Shown in pieces: positions 17,207-27,068 of a stretch of 64,000 nucleotides of DNA. Source of the DNA: UBA9160 sp035489755 (lineage in GTDB: Bacteria > Myxococcota_A > UBA9160). Both the position numbers and the translations under genes were made by a program. Position 1 is the first letter of the stretch; every line of letters begins with the position of its first letter. The DNA lies in contig DATGZK010000044.1 of assembly GCA_035489755.1 (NCBI GenBank), positions 1-64,000 of the forward strand, read 5' to 3'. The notes under the pieces were generated by a model. It was not told the DNA's origin, searched no databases, and saw only the letters and a program-made list of their open reading frames with translations.

Positions 17207-19228
17207 ATGCACCGCGCTCTCGTTCCGCTCGCAGCTCTAGCGGCTCTTGGGATTCTGACTGGGTGTGCAACGCCCATCGGCGTCCGCCCTCTGCGACCTG
17301 CGCAGACCGAGCGAGCCCTCGAGAGCAACATCTTGGACGATGGGCGGCCAAGCTCGGAGACCCTTTCACAGCTCTTACGGAGGGGGCTCTACGATCGATA
17401 CCAGAATTACCCCAACGAGACCCTTGCCGAGCTCCGCGAGGAGGAGAAGCGGGGGGGTGACGAGGATCTCCTCTTCGCGCTGGCAGAGCTCTCGTTCGAG
17501 CACGGTCTGCGTTCGGGGGACAAGCGCTACTTCCTCGCTTCGGCTCTCTACGCCTACGCGGCGCTCTTCCCCGAAGACCACAAGCAGTCCCTCCCGCCCG
17601 TCGATCCCCGTTACCGACTGGCGTTCGATCTGTATGAAAGGGGTCTTATCCGCAGCTTCCTCGCGCCGGACCGGCCTGAAGTGGTGATCGAAAGCGGCTC
17701 GTTTGCGCTGCCCTTCGGCACGCTCCACGTCACGGTTCCGCCCGAAGGCTTTACCTGGGCGGGCTACCGCCTAGGGCACTTCGTATCGGGCGCCGACTTC
17801 GAAGTTCGCGGCCTGCGCAATCGCTACCGCACACCCGGAATCGGCGCGCCGCTCCTTGCCGCAGTTTCGAGGGACGGGGCGCAGCCCCTCTCGCCTGCAG
17901 CCGCCTACATCCCTGCGCGTTTGCGCATCCCGGTGAGCGCCCTTTTGCGAATCGACCCCCCACGCTCCGTCCTCGCAGAGGGCGACGTGGACGCGACCGT
18001 TGAGCTCTACGCCCGGGGTGAGGCCGAGCGCGTGACGATTGCGGGCCAAAAGATTCCCCTCGCGTTCGAGCCGACGGCTGCGCTTGCCTACACGCTGGAA
18101 GGAGCCCCGATCTGGGACTTCGAGCTCGCGGGTTTCTTCTCAGGGATGTTCCGACCGGGGGGACTGCAGAGCCTCCCCGATGGTCTCATCATGCTCGAGC
18201 CCAATCGGCCCGGCAAGATTCCGCTTGTGCTGGTGCATGGCACGGCATCGAGCCCTGCGCGCTGGGCTGAGCTTGTGAACGAGCTCGAGAACGATCCCCG
18301 GATTTGGGCGCGCTACCAGATCTGGCTTTTCATCTACAACACGGGAAACCCCATCGGGTACTCCGGAGGCCTCCTGCGCAAGGCGCTGACCGATGCCGTG
18401 AGTACGCTCGATCCGAATGGGCAGGACGCAGCGCTAAACGAGATGGTGGTGATCGGTCACAGCCAAGGAGGTCTGCTGGCGAAGCTCACAGCCATCGACA
18501 GCGGGACCCGCTTCTGGGACGCAATGGCCAAGGTCCCCTTCGACCAAGTCGAGGCGGACGACCAAACGCGCGAGCTCCTCCGCAGGTCGCTCTTCTTCGA
18601 GCCGCTTCCCTTCGTCAAGCGAGTCGTGTTTGTGGCCACGCCCCATCGGGGTAGCTACCTCGCGGGCTTCGGGATCGCGCAGCTGATCTCGAAGTTCGTG
18701 AAGCTCCCCGCGGATCTTGGCGGGCGATTTTTCGACCTGGTGAGCCAAAATCAGGCTGCGCTCGCCATCGACGCGCTCAGGCCGCCCACCAGCATCACGA
18801 ACATGACGCCCGGAAACCGCTTTCTTCGCGTCTTGAGCGGCATTCCGGTCGCGGACGGGATCGCCGTAAACTCGATCATCGCCGTGAAGGGCGATGGACC
18901 CGTCGAGGGCGGTAGTGACGGAGTCGTGGACTACGAAAGCGCGCATATCGAGGGCGTTGAGTCGGAGAAGATTGTCCGATCCCGGCATTCGACACAAGGA
19001 GCGCCCGATACAATCGAGGAAATCCGCCGGATTCTGCTCAAGCATGCGGCACAGTTCGAACACGAAAAGACGTACTCGGGCGGCTGGGTGAGGGCACCAG
19101 CATGCTCCGTGCGGCTCTGCCGGGCGTCCTTTCTGACTCCCACCACACGAAGCCGAGCGCGATCGGCCCGTGTACGCGTACTGCCGCAGAGCGCGCGCAC
19201 GCTCGAATCCGCAGCGCCCCGCTCTTAA
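17207..19228 (+). CDS. Outer-membrane-type lipoprotein with alpha/beta-hydrolase (esterase) domain
   Basis: 673 aa from ATG 17207. The signal peptide ends in the lipobox LTGC (Cys20). The first 350 residues are a helical and beta region of unknown family; the C-terminal half is an alpha/beta hydrolase with LVLVHGTASSPARW (oxyanion region) and the nucleophile elbow GHSQGG (Ser419), then FVATPHRGSYLA. An Asp/His pair near the end (GGSDGVVDYESAH, RSRHSTQ) completes a plausible triad. It probably cleaves esters or lipids in the envelope. The last 50 residues after HEKTYSGG look less natural, so the stop may be an extension. Confidence 0.85.
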   Translation: MHRALVPLAALAALGILTGCATPIGVRPLRPAQTERALESNILDDGRPSSETLSQLLRRGLYDRYQNYPNETLAELREEEKRGGDEDLLFALAELSFEHGLRSGDKRYFLASALYAYAALFPEDHKQSLPPVDPRYRLAFDLYERGLIRSFLAPDRPEVVIESGSFALPFGTLHVTVPPEGFTWAGYRLGHFVSGADFEVRGLRNRYRTPGIGAPLLAAVSRDGAQPLSPAAAYIPARLRIPVSALLRIDPPRSVLAEGDVDATVELYARGEAERVTIAGQKIPLAFEPTAALAYTLEGAPIWDFELAGFFSGMFRPGGLQSLPDGLIMLEPNRPGKIPLVLVHGTASSPARWAELVNELENDPRIWARYQIWLFIYNTGNPIGYSGGLLRKALTDAVSTLDPNGQDAALNEMVVIGHSQGGLLAKLTAIDSGTRFWDAMAKVPFDQVEADDQTRELLRRSLFFEPLPFVKRVVFVATPHRGSYLAGFGIAQLISKFVKLPADLGGRFFDLVSQNQAALAIDALRPPTSITNMTPGNRFLRVLSGIPVADGIAVNSIIAVKGDGPVEGGSDGVVDYESAHIEGVESEKIVRSRHSTQGAPDTIEEIRRILLKHAAQFEHEKTYSGGWVRAPACSVRLCRASFLTPTTRSRARSARVRVLPQSARTLESAAPRS

Positions 19229-19409
19229 ACGATGCCGGGCTCGCGGGCTTCGCTTCCGCCCGCCCTTGCCTGATCCACAGGGCAGGAGAGCCGGCGCTTC
19301 GCGGCGCGATCGGTCCTGAGGGCCCGGTCGGTCACTTCGCGTCGTCTCTACGGGGTGGAAGCGGGGGTCGGCGCGTTGTCGGAGCGCGTAGCCTAGACTA
19401 CACGCCTGC

Positions 19410-21689
19410 ATGGCCCTCACACGCGAAGCGGTTCTTGAGGCGCTCGGGGGCCGCGCGCGGCCCATGCTTAGCGAAAAGGCACTCTTGCGGGAGCTCGGTG
19501 GGCGCGGCGCGAAGGCGGGCACCCTACGGCCTATTCTTCAGGCGCTGTTGCGCGAGGGCAAGCTCGAGCGCGTAGCGGGCGGCTACCGACTTCCGCGCAA
19601 TGACGGCCTCGTGGAGGGCGTCTACCAGGGCGCCGGCGAGCCCGCTCCGGGCCGCCCCCGACGCGGCGGGACCGATGCCAGCAGCGTGGGTCGCGGTTCG
19701 CCGGGCCTCGTGCGCGACGACGCAGGGGTGGCCTGGAGCGTGGGGAGTGGGGCCGGGGCCGAACCCGGCGACCGCGTTCTACTTCGACCTGTGGGCGACC
19801 CTCGGGCTCAACGCGGCGAGGTCGTGCACGTTCTCGGCGGCGGGGAACGCCGCAAATGGATTGGGATTCTCTCGCGAGAGCGCCACGGTGGCCTCGTGAC
19901 ACCCTATCGAGACGACGGACACTGGGGCATCTCGATCGCGGCGGCGGACCTTGGAGGTGCGCGGGACGGAGACGTCGTAGAAGTCGTTCCTGCACGACGC
20001 GGTGGAGGCAAAGGGGCGCCGCGTGCCTCCGGCCGGATCGTCTCGGTCTTTGGGCCTCCCGGCCACCCTGAAGCCGACTTCAAAGCCGTTACCTGGCGTC
20101 GGCGACTGCCGGTGGATTTTCCGCCCGGCGTCCTCGCCGAAGCCGAGGGGATCGAGGTTGAGCCGTCGCCCGAGGAGCTCGCACGGCGCGTCGATCTGCG
20201 CTCGCGTCCTTTCGTGACGATTGACCCCGCGACTGCCCGCGATCATGACGACGCGGTCTGCATCGAGTCTCTCCCGGCTGGGGCGACACGCCTTTGGGTT
20301 GCGATTGCCGATGTCGCACACTACGTCGGCGAGGGATCGGCGCTGGATCTCGAAGCGCTCCGGCGCGGGAACAGCGTGTACTTCCCCGACCGCGCGATCC
20401 CCATGCTGCCGCACCGCCTCTCGGGCGAGATCTGCTCGCTCTATCCGCAAGTCGATCGTCTCGCGATGATCGTCGAGCTCGATCTTTCGGCGGCGGGTCT
20501 GGTGGAGCGCCGGAGCTTCTATCCGGGAGTGATCCGAAGCCGCGCCCGCCTCACCTACGAACAGGCCGCGGCAGTGATGGAAAGGTCTGGAGACGGTGGC
20601 ATCGGAGAGCCTGAGATCCGGGACCAGCTGCGCGGGCTTGCCGCTTTCGCGGGTACGCTGACTGAGCGGCGCTTTGCTGCTGGATCCATCGACTTTGATC
20701 TCCCGACCGCAGAGATTGTGCTCGGGGACGACGGACACCCCGTGGATATCGTCGAGGCACCTCGCACCATCGCGCACCGCGCGGTCGAGGAGTGCATGCT
20801 GGTTGCGAACCGCGCCGTCGCCGACGCGATCTCCGCGGCGAAGGTTCCAGCGATCTATCGGATCCACGATCCACCCGAGCCCGAGAAGATCGAGCTTCTG
20901 TGCGAACTCCTGGCGGCTTTCGGTCTCCTCGAGAACAGGGACGCGAAGTCGCTCTCTGCGCGGGAAATCGCCCGCGCCGTGCAGCGTGTTGCCGGGCGAC
21001 CAGAGGAGAGACTCGTAAACCTCGTGGCCCTGCGTTCCATGCGGCAGGCACGCTACGACGATGCGAACCGCGGTCACTTCGCTCTGGCGTTCGACAGCTA
21101 CACACATTTTACTTCGCCCATTCGCCGCTACGCCGATCTGGTGGTTCACCGCGCGCTCAAGGATCTACTCCAAGGCGGGGGCCTCGCGGCCTCGCGCGCG
21201 GCGGCGCGAGAGAGCGTGGTTGGCAGCGTTGCGGCGCGCGTCTCCTGGCGCGAACGGGCGGCCATGGAAGCGGAACGGGAGATGATCGATTTGAAGAAGT
21301 GCGCGTTCATGGCAAGTCGCGTCGGCGACGAGTACGACGGTACAATTACGGGTGTTGCGAAGCACGGGTTCTACGTAACGCTCGATCCCTTTTTCGTGGA
21401 AGGCTTGGTGCACGTATCGCGGCTCAACGACTACGTTGTGCTCGATGAGCGCGCTCATGCTCTCGTGGCCCGTCGCAGCCGCGAGCGCTGGCGCATCGGC
21501 GACCGCCTGCGGGTTCGGGTCGATGATGTCGATCCCGTGAAGGCGTGGATCAACTTCTCCGTGGTGCACCGGCTCTCTGGAGGCGAGGCCGAGGTAGCTC
21601 CCGCCGTTCCGCCCGGGAACCGCGCCGGTTACCCGAGAACCTCGTCGAGGGCTTCGAGTTCCGCCGCGAGGCGCTCCCACTCGCGATAG
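19410..21689 (+). CDS. rnr: Ribonuclease R (RNB / S1 domain exoribonuclease)
   Basis: 759 aa. It degrades structured RNA 3' to 5'. An N-terminal winged-helix region (1-65) precedes cold-shock domains (about 65-230), the RNB catalytic domain with RPFVTIDPATARDHDDAVC (metal-binding Asp residues) and HFTSPIRRYADLVVHRALK, and a C-terminal S1 domain (DEYDGTITGVAKHGFYVTLD). The last 20 codons lie antisense to the end of the convergent ABC-F gene (61-bp overlap) and have a Ser/Arg-rich, shadow-like translation, so the functional protein probably ends near the S1 domain. Confidence 0.95.
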   Translation: MALTREAVLEALGGRARPMLSEKALLRELGGRGAKAGTLRPILQALLREGKLERVAGGYRLPRNDGLVEGVYQGAGEPAPGRPRRGGTDASSVGRGSPGLVRDDAGVAWSVGSGAGAEPGDRVLLRPVGDPRAQRGEVVHVLGGGERRKWIGILSRERHGGLVTPYRDDGHWGISIAAADLGGARDGDVVEVVPARRGGGKGAPRASGRIVSVFGPPGHPEADFKAVTWRRRLPVDFPPGVLAEAEGIEVEPSPEELARRVDLRSRPFVTIDPATARDHDDAVCIESLPAGATRLWVAIADVAHYVGEGSALDLEALRRGNSVYFPDRAIPMLPHRLSGEICSLYPQVDRLAMIVELDLSAAGLVERRSFYPGVIRSRARLTYEQAAAVMERSGDGGIGEPEIRDQLRGLAAFAGTLTERRFAAGSIDFDLPTAEIVLGDDGHPVDIVEAPRTIAHRAVEECMLVANRAVADAISAAKVPAIYRIHDPPEPEKIELLCELLAAFGLLENRDAKSLSAREIARAVQRVAGRPEERLVNLVALRSMRQARYDDANRGHFALAFDSYTHFTSPIRRYADLVVHRALKDLLQGGGLAASRAAARESVVGSVAARVSWRERAAMEAEREMIDLKKCAFMASRVGDEYDGTITGVAKHGFYVTLDPFFVEGLVHVSRLNDYVVLDERAHALVARRSRERWRIGDRLRVRVDDVDPVKAWINFSVVHRLSGGEAEVAPAVPPGNRAGYPRTSSRASSSAARRSHSR

Positions 21690-23632
21690 AGGACATCGAT
21701 CGCGTCCTTGGCAGCCGCGCGCTCCGCTTCGAGCGCCCGCACCTTTTCTCCATTCTTGTAGATCTCGGGATCGCCGAGCTTCCAGCTGAGTGCTTCCATC
21801 GCACTCTCGCGGACCAGAATATCGGCCTCGATGGCCGCAATTTGCTTTGCCGTCTTGTCGCGCGCCTTGCGGCGGAGACGCTCCTCCTGACGCCCCGGGG
21901 TGGCCGGGCGCTGGGGGACCAATGCCCGCCTTCCTTCCGAGTCCTGCGGCGCGGGGGGCGGAGGAGTCTTTTCGGGGGCGTGCGGCGCGCCATGGCCTGC
22001 GACCGCGCCTCGCCCCGGGGCCTGCGCCTCGGCGCTTACCCGTTGATACTCGTCGAAGTTCCCGAGGAACTCGCGCAGCCGTCCTGCCCGCACCTCCACC
22101 ACCCGCGTCGCCACGGCGTTCAAAAAGCTCCTGTCGTGGGAGATCAGCGCAAGCGTCCCCTGGTACTCGCGGAGAGCTTCCTCGAGCACTTCGCAGGCGT
22201 CGACATCGAGGTGGTTGGTCGGCTCATCGAGCACGAGGAAGTTTGCCGGCCGCAAGAGCATCTTCGCGAGGGCAAGGCGCGCCTTCTCTCCGCCCGAGAG
22301 AACGGAGACCTTCTTGTCGACGTCTTCACCGCTAAACAAGAAGGCGCCGAGATGTCCGCGCAGACGCGGAATGTCGTCGCTGCGCGCGGCGCTGGTCAGC
22401 TCCTCGAGCACGGTGCGCGTCGGGTCGAGGGACTCGAGCTGGTGCTGGGCAAAAAAGCCGACGTGCACGTTGTGGCCGAGTTCGCGGCGCCCGCTGTCAA
22501 AGGGGAGAACCCCGGCCAGAATTCGGAGCAGGGTGGACTTGCCCGCGCCGTTCGGACCCACAAGCGCAAGCCGATCCCCGCGCCTTAGCTTGAGGCTCGC
22601 GCCCTGGTACACCCGCGTAGCGCCGTAGGACTTGTGAACATCCTCGAGTGCGATCACCACGTCGCCGGCACGATCCGGCGGCGGGATCCGAAAGCGCAGC
22701 CGCCGCTTCGACGGCGCCTCGACCACAATCCGCTCGACCTTTTCCAACGCCTTGAGCCGACTCTGAACCTGCCGGGCCTTGCTGGCCTTGTAGCGAAAGC
22801 GTTCAATGAAGCGCTCGACCTGCGCAATTTCGCGGTCCTGCGACGCCTTCCGGGCGAGGAGCTGGGCGCGCCGCTCCTCGCGCTGGGCGAGGTAGCGGTC
22901 GTAGCTCCCCTCGTAGAGCGTGCAGCGTCCGCTTTCGAGCTCAAGCACGCGCGATACATGTCGGCGAAGGAAGGTGCGGTCGTGAGAAATCACGATGACA
23001 CCGCCCCGGAAGCCAGTCAGCGTTTCCTCAAACCACTGGATCGAAGGCAGGTCAAGATGGTTCGTCGGCTCGTCGAGGAGCAGAACGTCTGGCGCGGAGA
23101 GCAGAAGCTTTGCGAGCTCGACGCGCATCAGCCAGCCGCCACTAAAGGAGCGAAGAGGGCGCCCCCGGTCATCGGGCTCGAAACCAAGGCCCGCGAGCAC
23201 TCGCTCGACCCGCGCCTCGCGCTCGAAGCCCCCACCCAGCTCAAATGCCGCACGCGCGTGGTCGTAACGAGCGGCGACCTCGGTGGAGACCTCGCCGCTC
23301 CCGACCCGTGCGATCTCGGCCTCGAGGTCGCGGAGTTCCTGCTCGAGCGCGTCGAGCCGAGCCAGCACAGACGCCACCTCCTCCCGCACCGGCCGGTCAA
23401 GCGTCGGATCAATCTCCTGGCGCAGCATCCCCACCCGGACCCCACGCGAGATGACTACGCGTCCGGCGTCCGGGGCCTCATCCTCCGCCGCAATGCGGAG
23501 AAGTGTCGTCTTGCCGGCACCATTCGGGCCCACCAGCCCGATGCGGTCCCCCACGCGCACGTCGAGGTCCACACCCGAGAAAAGCGTGCGCCCGGCGAAG
23601 CTCTTGGAGATGCCGTCGAGACGAAGCAGCAC
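21629..23632 (-). CDS. ABC-F family ATPase (Uup/EttA-like)
   Basis: 667 aa, soluble, with two ABC domains and no membrane segment. Domain 1: LVGPNGAGKTT, signature SFSGGWLMRVELAKLLL, Walker B LLLDEPTNHLD. Domain 2: LVGPNGAGKST, VLSGGEKARLALAKMLL, LVLDEPTNHLD. A linker with RYKASKARQVQSRLKALEK joins them, and a C-terminal coiled-coil tail (EADILVRESAMEALSWKLGD) resembles Uup. Such proteins act on the ribosome or on DNA intermediates. It overlaps rnr tail-to-tail by 61 bp and lies 24 bp from the PLP enzyme gene upstream. Confidence 0.93.
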   Translation of the reverse strand: MLLRLDGISKSFAGRTLFSGVDLDVRVGDRIGLVGPNGAGKTTLLRIAAEDEAPDAGRVVISRGVRVGMLRQEIDPTLDRPVREEVASVLARLDALEQELRDLEAEIARVGSGEVSTEVAARYDHARAAFELGGGFEREARVERVLAGLGFEPDDRGRPLRSFSGGWLMRVELAKLLLSAPDVLLLDEPTNHLDLPSIQWFEETLTGFRGGVIVISHDRTFLRRHVSRVLELESGRCTLYEGSYDRYLAQREERRAQLLARKASQDREIAQVERFIERFRYKASKARQVQSRLKALEKVERIVVEAPSKRRLRFRIPPPDRAGDVVIALEDVHKSYGATRVYQGASLKLRRGDRLALVGPNGAGKSTLLRILAGVLPFDSGRRELGHNVHVGFFAQHQLESLDPTRTVLEELTSAARSDDIPRLRGHLGAFLFSGEDVDKKVSVLSGGEKARLALAKMLLRPANFLVLDEPTNHLDVDACEVLEEALREYQGTLALISHDRSFLNAVATRVVEVRAGRLREFLGNFDEYQRVSAEAQAPGRGAVAGHGAPHAPEKTPPPPAPQDSEGRRALVPQRPATPGRQEERLRRKARDKTAKQIAAIEADILVRESAMEALSWKLGDPEIYKNGEKVRALEAERAAAKDAIDVLYREWERLAAELEALDEVLG

Positions 23633-23656
23633 GGGCGAAATCTACCGAGGTCGCGC

Positions 23657-24781
23657 CTAGAGCGCTTCCACGAGCGCGTCGATCTCGGCCTCGCTGTTGT
23701 AGAAATGCGGCGATGCGCGCACCCCGCCGCGCCGGGCCACCACGAAGATCCGGCGGGCGCGCAGGCGCGCCGCGGTGTGCCTGGGTTCCTCACGAGGCCA
23801 CTCGAAGGACACGACCCCCGACCGCTCGCCGGGCCCACGGGGGCTGCGGACGAGCGCTCCCCGGCGCTCTAGGCCGACTACGAGACGATCGGTCAATCCG
23901 AGGACCCGTTCGGCGATCGCCCCAATGCCGAGCTCGAGCAGCAGGTCGATGGCGGCGCCGAGGGCAAAGATGCCGGGCGCATTGGGCGTCCCCTCCTCGA
24001 AGCGGCTCGCCGTCGGCTTGAGCTCAAGGTGGTATCGGTCGAAGTCGGTATCGTCGGTCACGCTGTGCCAGCCGATCACTCGCGGCGCCAAGCAGTCAAG
24101 CACACGCCGCGCGCAGAAGAAGATGCCGCAGCCTTCCACCGAGAGCAGCCACTTGTGGCCATCGGTGGAGAGGAAATCGATCCCACAAGTCTCTACATCG
24201 AGCGGAAGGCAGCCAAGGCTCTGAATCGCATCGACGCAGAACAGCACACCACGCTCGCGGCACAAGCGCCCAAGCGCCGGGAGGTCCTGGCGGAACCCGC
24301 TCCCGAACTCGACGGAAGACAGTGCAAGCAGGCGCACCGAAGACGCGCGCAGCGCCTCCTCGACTCGGTCGAAGGGCAGCCGGCCGGACTGACCGCGCAG
24401 CATCACTGTCTCAACGCCGCGATCCCGGAGCGACCACCATGGGTAGACGTTCGATGGGTACTCAAGGTCGCACGTCACCACCCGATCCCCCGGACGCCAG
24501 TCAAGGCCCGCCGCGACGAGGCCGAGCCCCTCGGTCGTGTTCTTGACGAACGCGATCTCCTCGGGTTTTCCCCCGATTAGCGTCGCGGCACGTCCCCGTA
24601 CGCGTTCGATCTCGGCTTCGTAGAATTTCTCGTAGGCGAAGGCGCCGCGGTGCACGGCTTCGGCTGCGAACCGCTGGAGCGCCTCTTCGACGCGGGTCGA
24701 GATCGGCGCGACGCCCGCATGGTTCAGGTACACGAGCTCCTTGGTCACAGGAAAGAAGCTGCGGGCGCGCTCCCAACTCAC
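23657..24781 (-). CDS. Class V aminotransferase / cysteine-desulfurase-like PLP enzyme
   Basis: 374 aa. MSWERARSFFPVTKELVYLNHAG is the usual opening; the PLP lysine is K210 in STDGHKWL, preceded by VDAIQSLGCLPLD. The C-terminal domain has GTPNAPGIFALGAAIDLLLE. It looks closer to the selenocysteine-lyase/isopenicillin-epimerase side of the class than to IscS, and I see no conserved active-site Cys loop, so sulfur transfer is not assured. It precedes the ABC-F gene in the same direction. An Rrf2 regulator 1.3 kb away could hint at sulfur or redox metabolism, but nothing ties them directly. Confidence 0.85.
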   Translation of the reverse strand: MSWERARSFFPVTKELVYLNHAGVAPISTRVEEALQRFAAEAVHRGAFAYEKFYEAEIERVRGRAATLIGGKPEEIAFVKNTTEGLGLVAAGLDWRPGDRVVTCDLEYPSNVYPWWSLRDRGVETVMLRGQSGRLPFDRVEEALRASSVRLLALSSVEFGSGFRQDLPALGRLCRERGVLFCVDAIQSLGCLPLDVETCGIDFLSTDGHKWLLSVEGCGIFFCARRVLDCLAPRVIGWHSVTDDTDFDRYHLELKPTASRFEEGTPNAPGIFALGAAIDLLLELGIGAIAERVLGLTDRLVVGLERRGALVRSPRGPGERSGVVSFEWPREEPRHTAARLRARRIFVVARRGGVRASPHFYNSEAEIDALVEAL

Positions 24782-24891
24782 CGGCAGTTCTCGTGCAACG
24801 GGCCCGATTCAATCTCGCGCCCCCGCCGTCCGATGAGGAGGTGGTGACCGAAGAGGGCCCGCCAGGAGGGCGCGGGGCGCGGGGGACCGGC

Positions 24892-25179
24892 ATGCAAGCG
24901 CAACGGCTGCTCGACTGCGGAGAGCGCGGCATCCATCTGCTCTTCGACACACCCCTGATCGCCGAGGCCTTCGAGCAGGATGCGAAAAGCCTGCGTCGGA
25001 TTGTGGACGAGCATCTCGCGGAGATCCAGTCTGCGGTCCAGCATGTGCTCGAACTTCCCTCGCCGGACATCGCGCGCGAGTTCATTTCCTGTCTGCCGCG
25101 CACTTTGCAACACGTCCTTGTGCTGCTCTACTTCGAGCTCCTCGACGACCGGCTGCGCAAGCGCGAGACCCGCCACTAA
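24892..25179 (+). CDS. Small helical hypothetical protein
   Basis: 95 aa from the ATG at 24892, which has GGGGGA 5 nt upstream; an in-frame GTG at 24793 would add 33 low-complexity residues and has no ribosome-binding site. The protein is mostly alpha helical with leucine-rich stretches (LLFDTPLIAEAFEQDAKSLR, then LPRTLQHVLVLLYFELLDD). No family recognised. It is divergent from the PLP enzyme and its stop overlaps that of the next, convergent gene by 4 bp. Confidence 0.6.
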   Translation: MQAQRLLDCGERGIHLLFDTPLIAEAFEQDAKSLRRIVDEHLAEIQSAVQHVLELPSPDIAREFISCLPRTLQHVLVLLYFELLDDRLRKRETRH

Positions 25180-25589
25180 GGGGTGTCCCGCTTCGGGGCG
25201 GCCCCATCGATCCGCAGTCCCGCCAAAGCGAAGAGGGCACCGGCTACCACGTAGCCAATTCCCCGTAGCGCGTCGCCCGTCGCGAGAGCGAAGAGCAGGC
25301 CGGCAATCCCGAGGGCCACTGCGAAGCCGTACCCGGCAAAGAGGCAACGGGCTCGAGTCTGCGCTCGAACCTGCCATGACGCGATCTGACGTGCCACGAT
25401 GGCTCCGAGGGCCAGCACGATCACCACCGTCGTCACCAACGAATCCGTCTCGCTCGGCTCGGGTCGTGGCTTGAGGAACGTCATCGCGGTTACCGCGAGG
25501 CCACAAGCGCCAAGGACGATCAAGACCGAGCGTCGCGTGTTCGCTAAGGATCGTGCTGTGGCCTCGGGCAGCGGGACGAGCCGGCTCAT
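25176..25589 (-). CDS. Small four-helix membrane protein
   Basis: 137 aa from ATG 25589. Hydrophobic segments at about 21-39, 48-66, 81-100 and 104-123 (SVLIVLGACGLAVTAMTFL; VTTVVIVLALGAIVA; GYGFAVALGIAGLLFAL; IGYVVAGALFALAGL). No family recognised; the simple four-helix layout resembles many small inner-membrane proteins. Convergent with the helical protein gene before it. Confidence 0.6.
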   Translation of the reverse strand: MSRLVPLPEATARSLANTRRSVLIVLGACGLAVTAMTFLKPRPEPSETDSLVTTVVIVLALGAIVARQIASWQVRAQTRARCLFAGYGFAVALGIAGLLFALATGDALRGIGYVVAGALFALAGLRIDGAAPKRDTP

Positions 25590-26044
25590 GCCGCGCTCCG
25601 CGACGACCACGCACTGCAGGGCGGTTGAGGGGAAGCCGCGCGCTGCGCTGCACGCGCTCCCTCTCCCGGCTTGTCGATAGACCCACGGGTCGTCACTCGG
25701 ACGCGTTCTCCTGCCTTCGTGCGCAGCAACAGGTAGCCTTCGCGAAGGCCGAAGTCGAAGGCTCGCGAACCGGAAAGACATCCTTGCGGCGATCCTCTTC
25801 GAGTTGTTCAAATGCCCTCCGGCGGAAGCGATTTGGCCCGACACGGCGCTCGGACCTCCCGTTCTTGGCGTGTGTTTGCCAGGGCATGCGAGGCCCGCAA
25901 GCCGATCCCAGCGCGGGTTCGGTTTGGTTCGCGAGGCCTTTTCGGGGGCCCCGTCAGTCTTTCTGGCGAGCGCCCGGCGCGGGAGCCCTCGCACCAGGTT
26001 TTCGATGGCATCACCGCGCTCATTCTTGCAGACTGCAACCCGCA
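25590..26044. other. Intergenic stretch upstream of the Rrf2 regulator
   Basis: Open frames cross it but their translations are Arg/Pro/Ser-rich shadows. It should hold the promoters of the membrane protein gene (minus) and the Rrf2 gene (plus). No clear boxes or dyad identified. Confidence 0.3.
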
Positions 26045-26509
26045 ATGAGGCTCTCCCTGCAGGTCCAATACGCCGTCTGCGGAGTGTTCGACCTCGCGTA
26101 CAACGGTCAGGGGGACCCGGTCCAAATCCGGGTGATCAGTGAACGTCAGGGGATTCCCGCCCGCTACCTCGAACAGATCTTCCAGCGTCTTCGCCGCGCC
26201 CGGCTCGTTCAGAGCAAACGTGGTCCCGGAGGAGGCTACACGCTTGCGCGACGTCCGGCCGAGATCACCCTGCGTGACATTGTGGAGGCGGTGGAAGGTC
26301 CACTCGACGGCCGCGGAGCCAGAGCGCGTCGGCGCATCGGTGGGGACAAGCACTCCCCTACGCCGTACCGGCCATCCTTCTTGTGGCCGATGCTTTCGGA
26401 GAGCATCGGCGACGTTCTCGCCCGCACGACCCTCGAGGCGATGTGCCGGGAGGCGCAGCGCTCAAGTGTGCGCCGTGCGCACTCCGACGTCCACATGTAT
26501 TTTATCTAG
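26045..26509 (+). CDS. Rrf2-family transcriptional regulator without Fe-S ligands
   Basis: 154 aa from ATG 26045. MRLSLQVQYAVCGVFDLAYN and ISERQGIPARYLEQIFQRLRRARLV form the winged helix, then SKRGPGGGYTLARRPAEITLRDIVEAVEG, the Rrf2 signature. The loop where IscR or NsrR carry three cysteines (after VEAVEG) has none here; only Cys12 and one Cys near residue 133 remain, so cluster binding of the IscR kind is unlikely. Targets unknown; nearby genes do not form an isc/suf operon. Confidence 0.88.
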   Translation: MRLSLQVQYAVCGVFDLAYNGQGDPVQIRVISERQGIPARYLEQIFQRLRRARLVQSKRGPGGGYTLARRPAEITLRDIVEAVEGPLDGRGARARRRIGGDKHSPTPYRPSFLWPMLSESIGDVLARTTLEAMCREAQRSSVRRAHSDVHMYFI

Positions 26510-27068
26510 AGGTGTTCGAGATCTTTGCGGATCGCGCCTGATTGTACGCACCCGCCATCGACCATCGCGCTTCGAGACGCACCGACGGTGAAGATCGCTC
26601 TCTGAGGGGTTCGACCCCAGGGAGCCTCGGGGGTCCTGTCCGCGTCGTTGCTTTGATCCACCAGAGCTCCGCGTCGCGTCCTTCGGCGAGCGTCGAAAAT
26701 GAGAGGGAGCACAGCACGGTGTCCCCGGGCCCGGGTCCGCCGTCGGCAAGTCCCTTCGCGTAACCGCTCTACCCATCTCGACGTAGTACCCCTTGACGCA
26801 AGGGGTCGCCTCGCCTAGTCGTCGCCACGCCGCCTCCAGCGACGGAGCGTGCAAGGGATCCCGCTTGTGCTGGAATCGGCGGAACGCAAGCACGTTTGGC
26901 TGGATCGTGGGCTGTGCGGCCGCATTCGGGTAGGTGAGAGCACATCTCGGACGCTTCGTGAAGACCCGTGGTGATGAGCACTTCACGCGAGATCAGGGCT
27001 CGTCCGGCAACATGATTGTTCTCGTCCGATGTGAATACCCCGAGCGACATCGACCGTCGAGGTGTAGA
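26510..27068. other. Intergenic stretch
   Basis: About 560 bp without a supported gene. Frames on both strands have shadow-type composition. The last 15 bases supply a GAGG ribosome-binding site for the next gene. Confidence 0.3.

Noticed and set aside
19779..21149. 456-codon minus-strand ORF opposite rnr
   Set aside because: Shadow frame opposite the RNase R catalytic domain; no recognisable domain.
22634..23872. 412-codon plus-strand ORF opposite the ABC-F gene
   Set aside because: Antisense to the Walker motifs of a certain gene; composition is shadow-like.
25380..25400. Sigma-54 promoter (TGGCACG on the minus strand)
   Set aside because: The -12 GC is not at the required spacing, and the site lies inside the membrane-protein gene.
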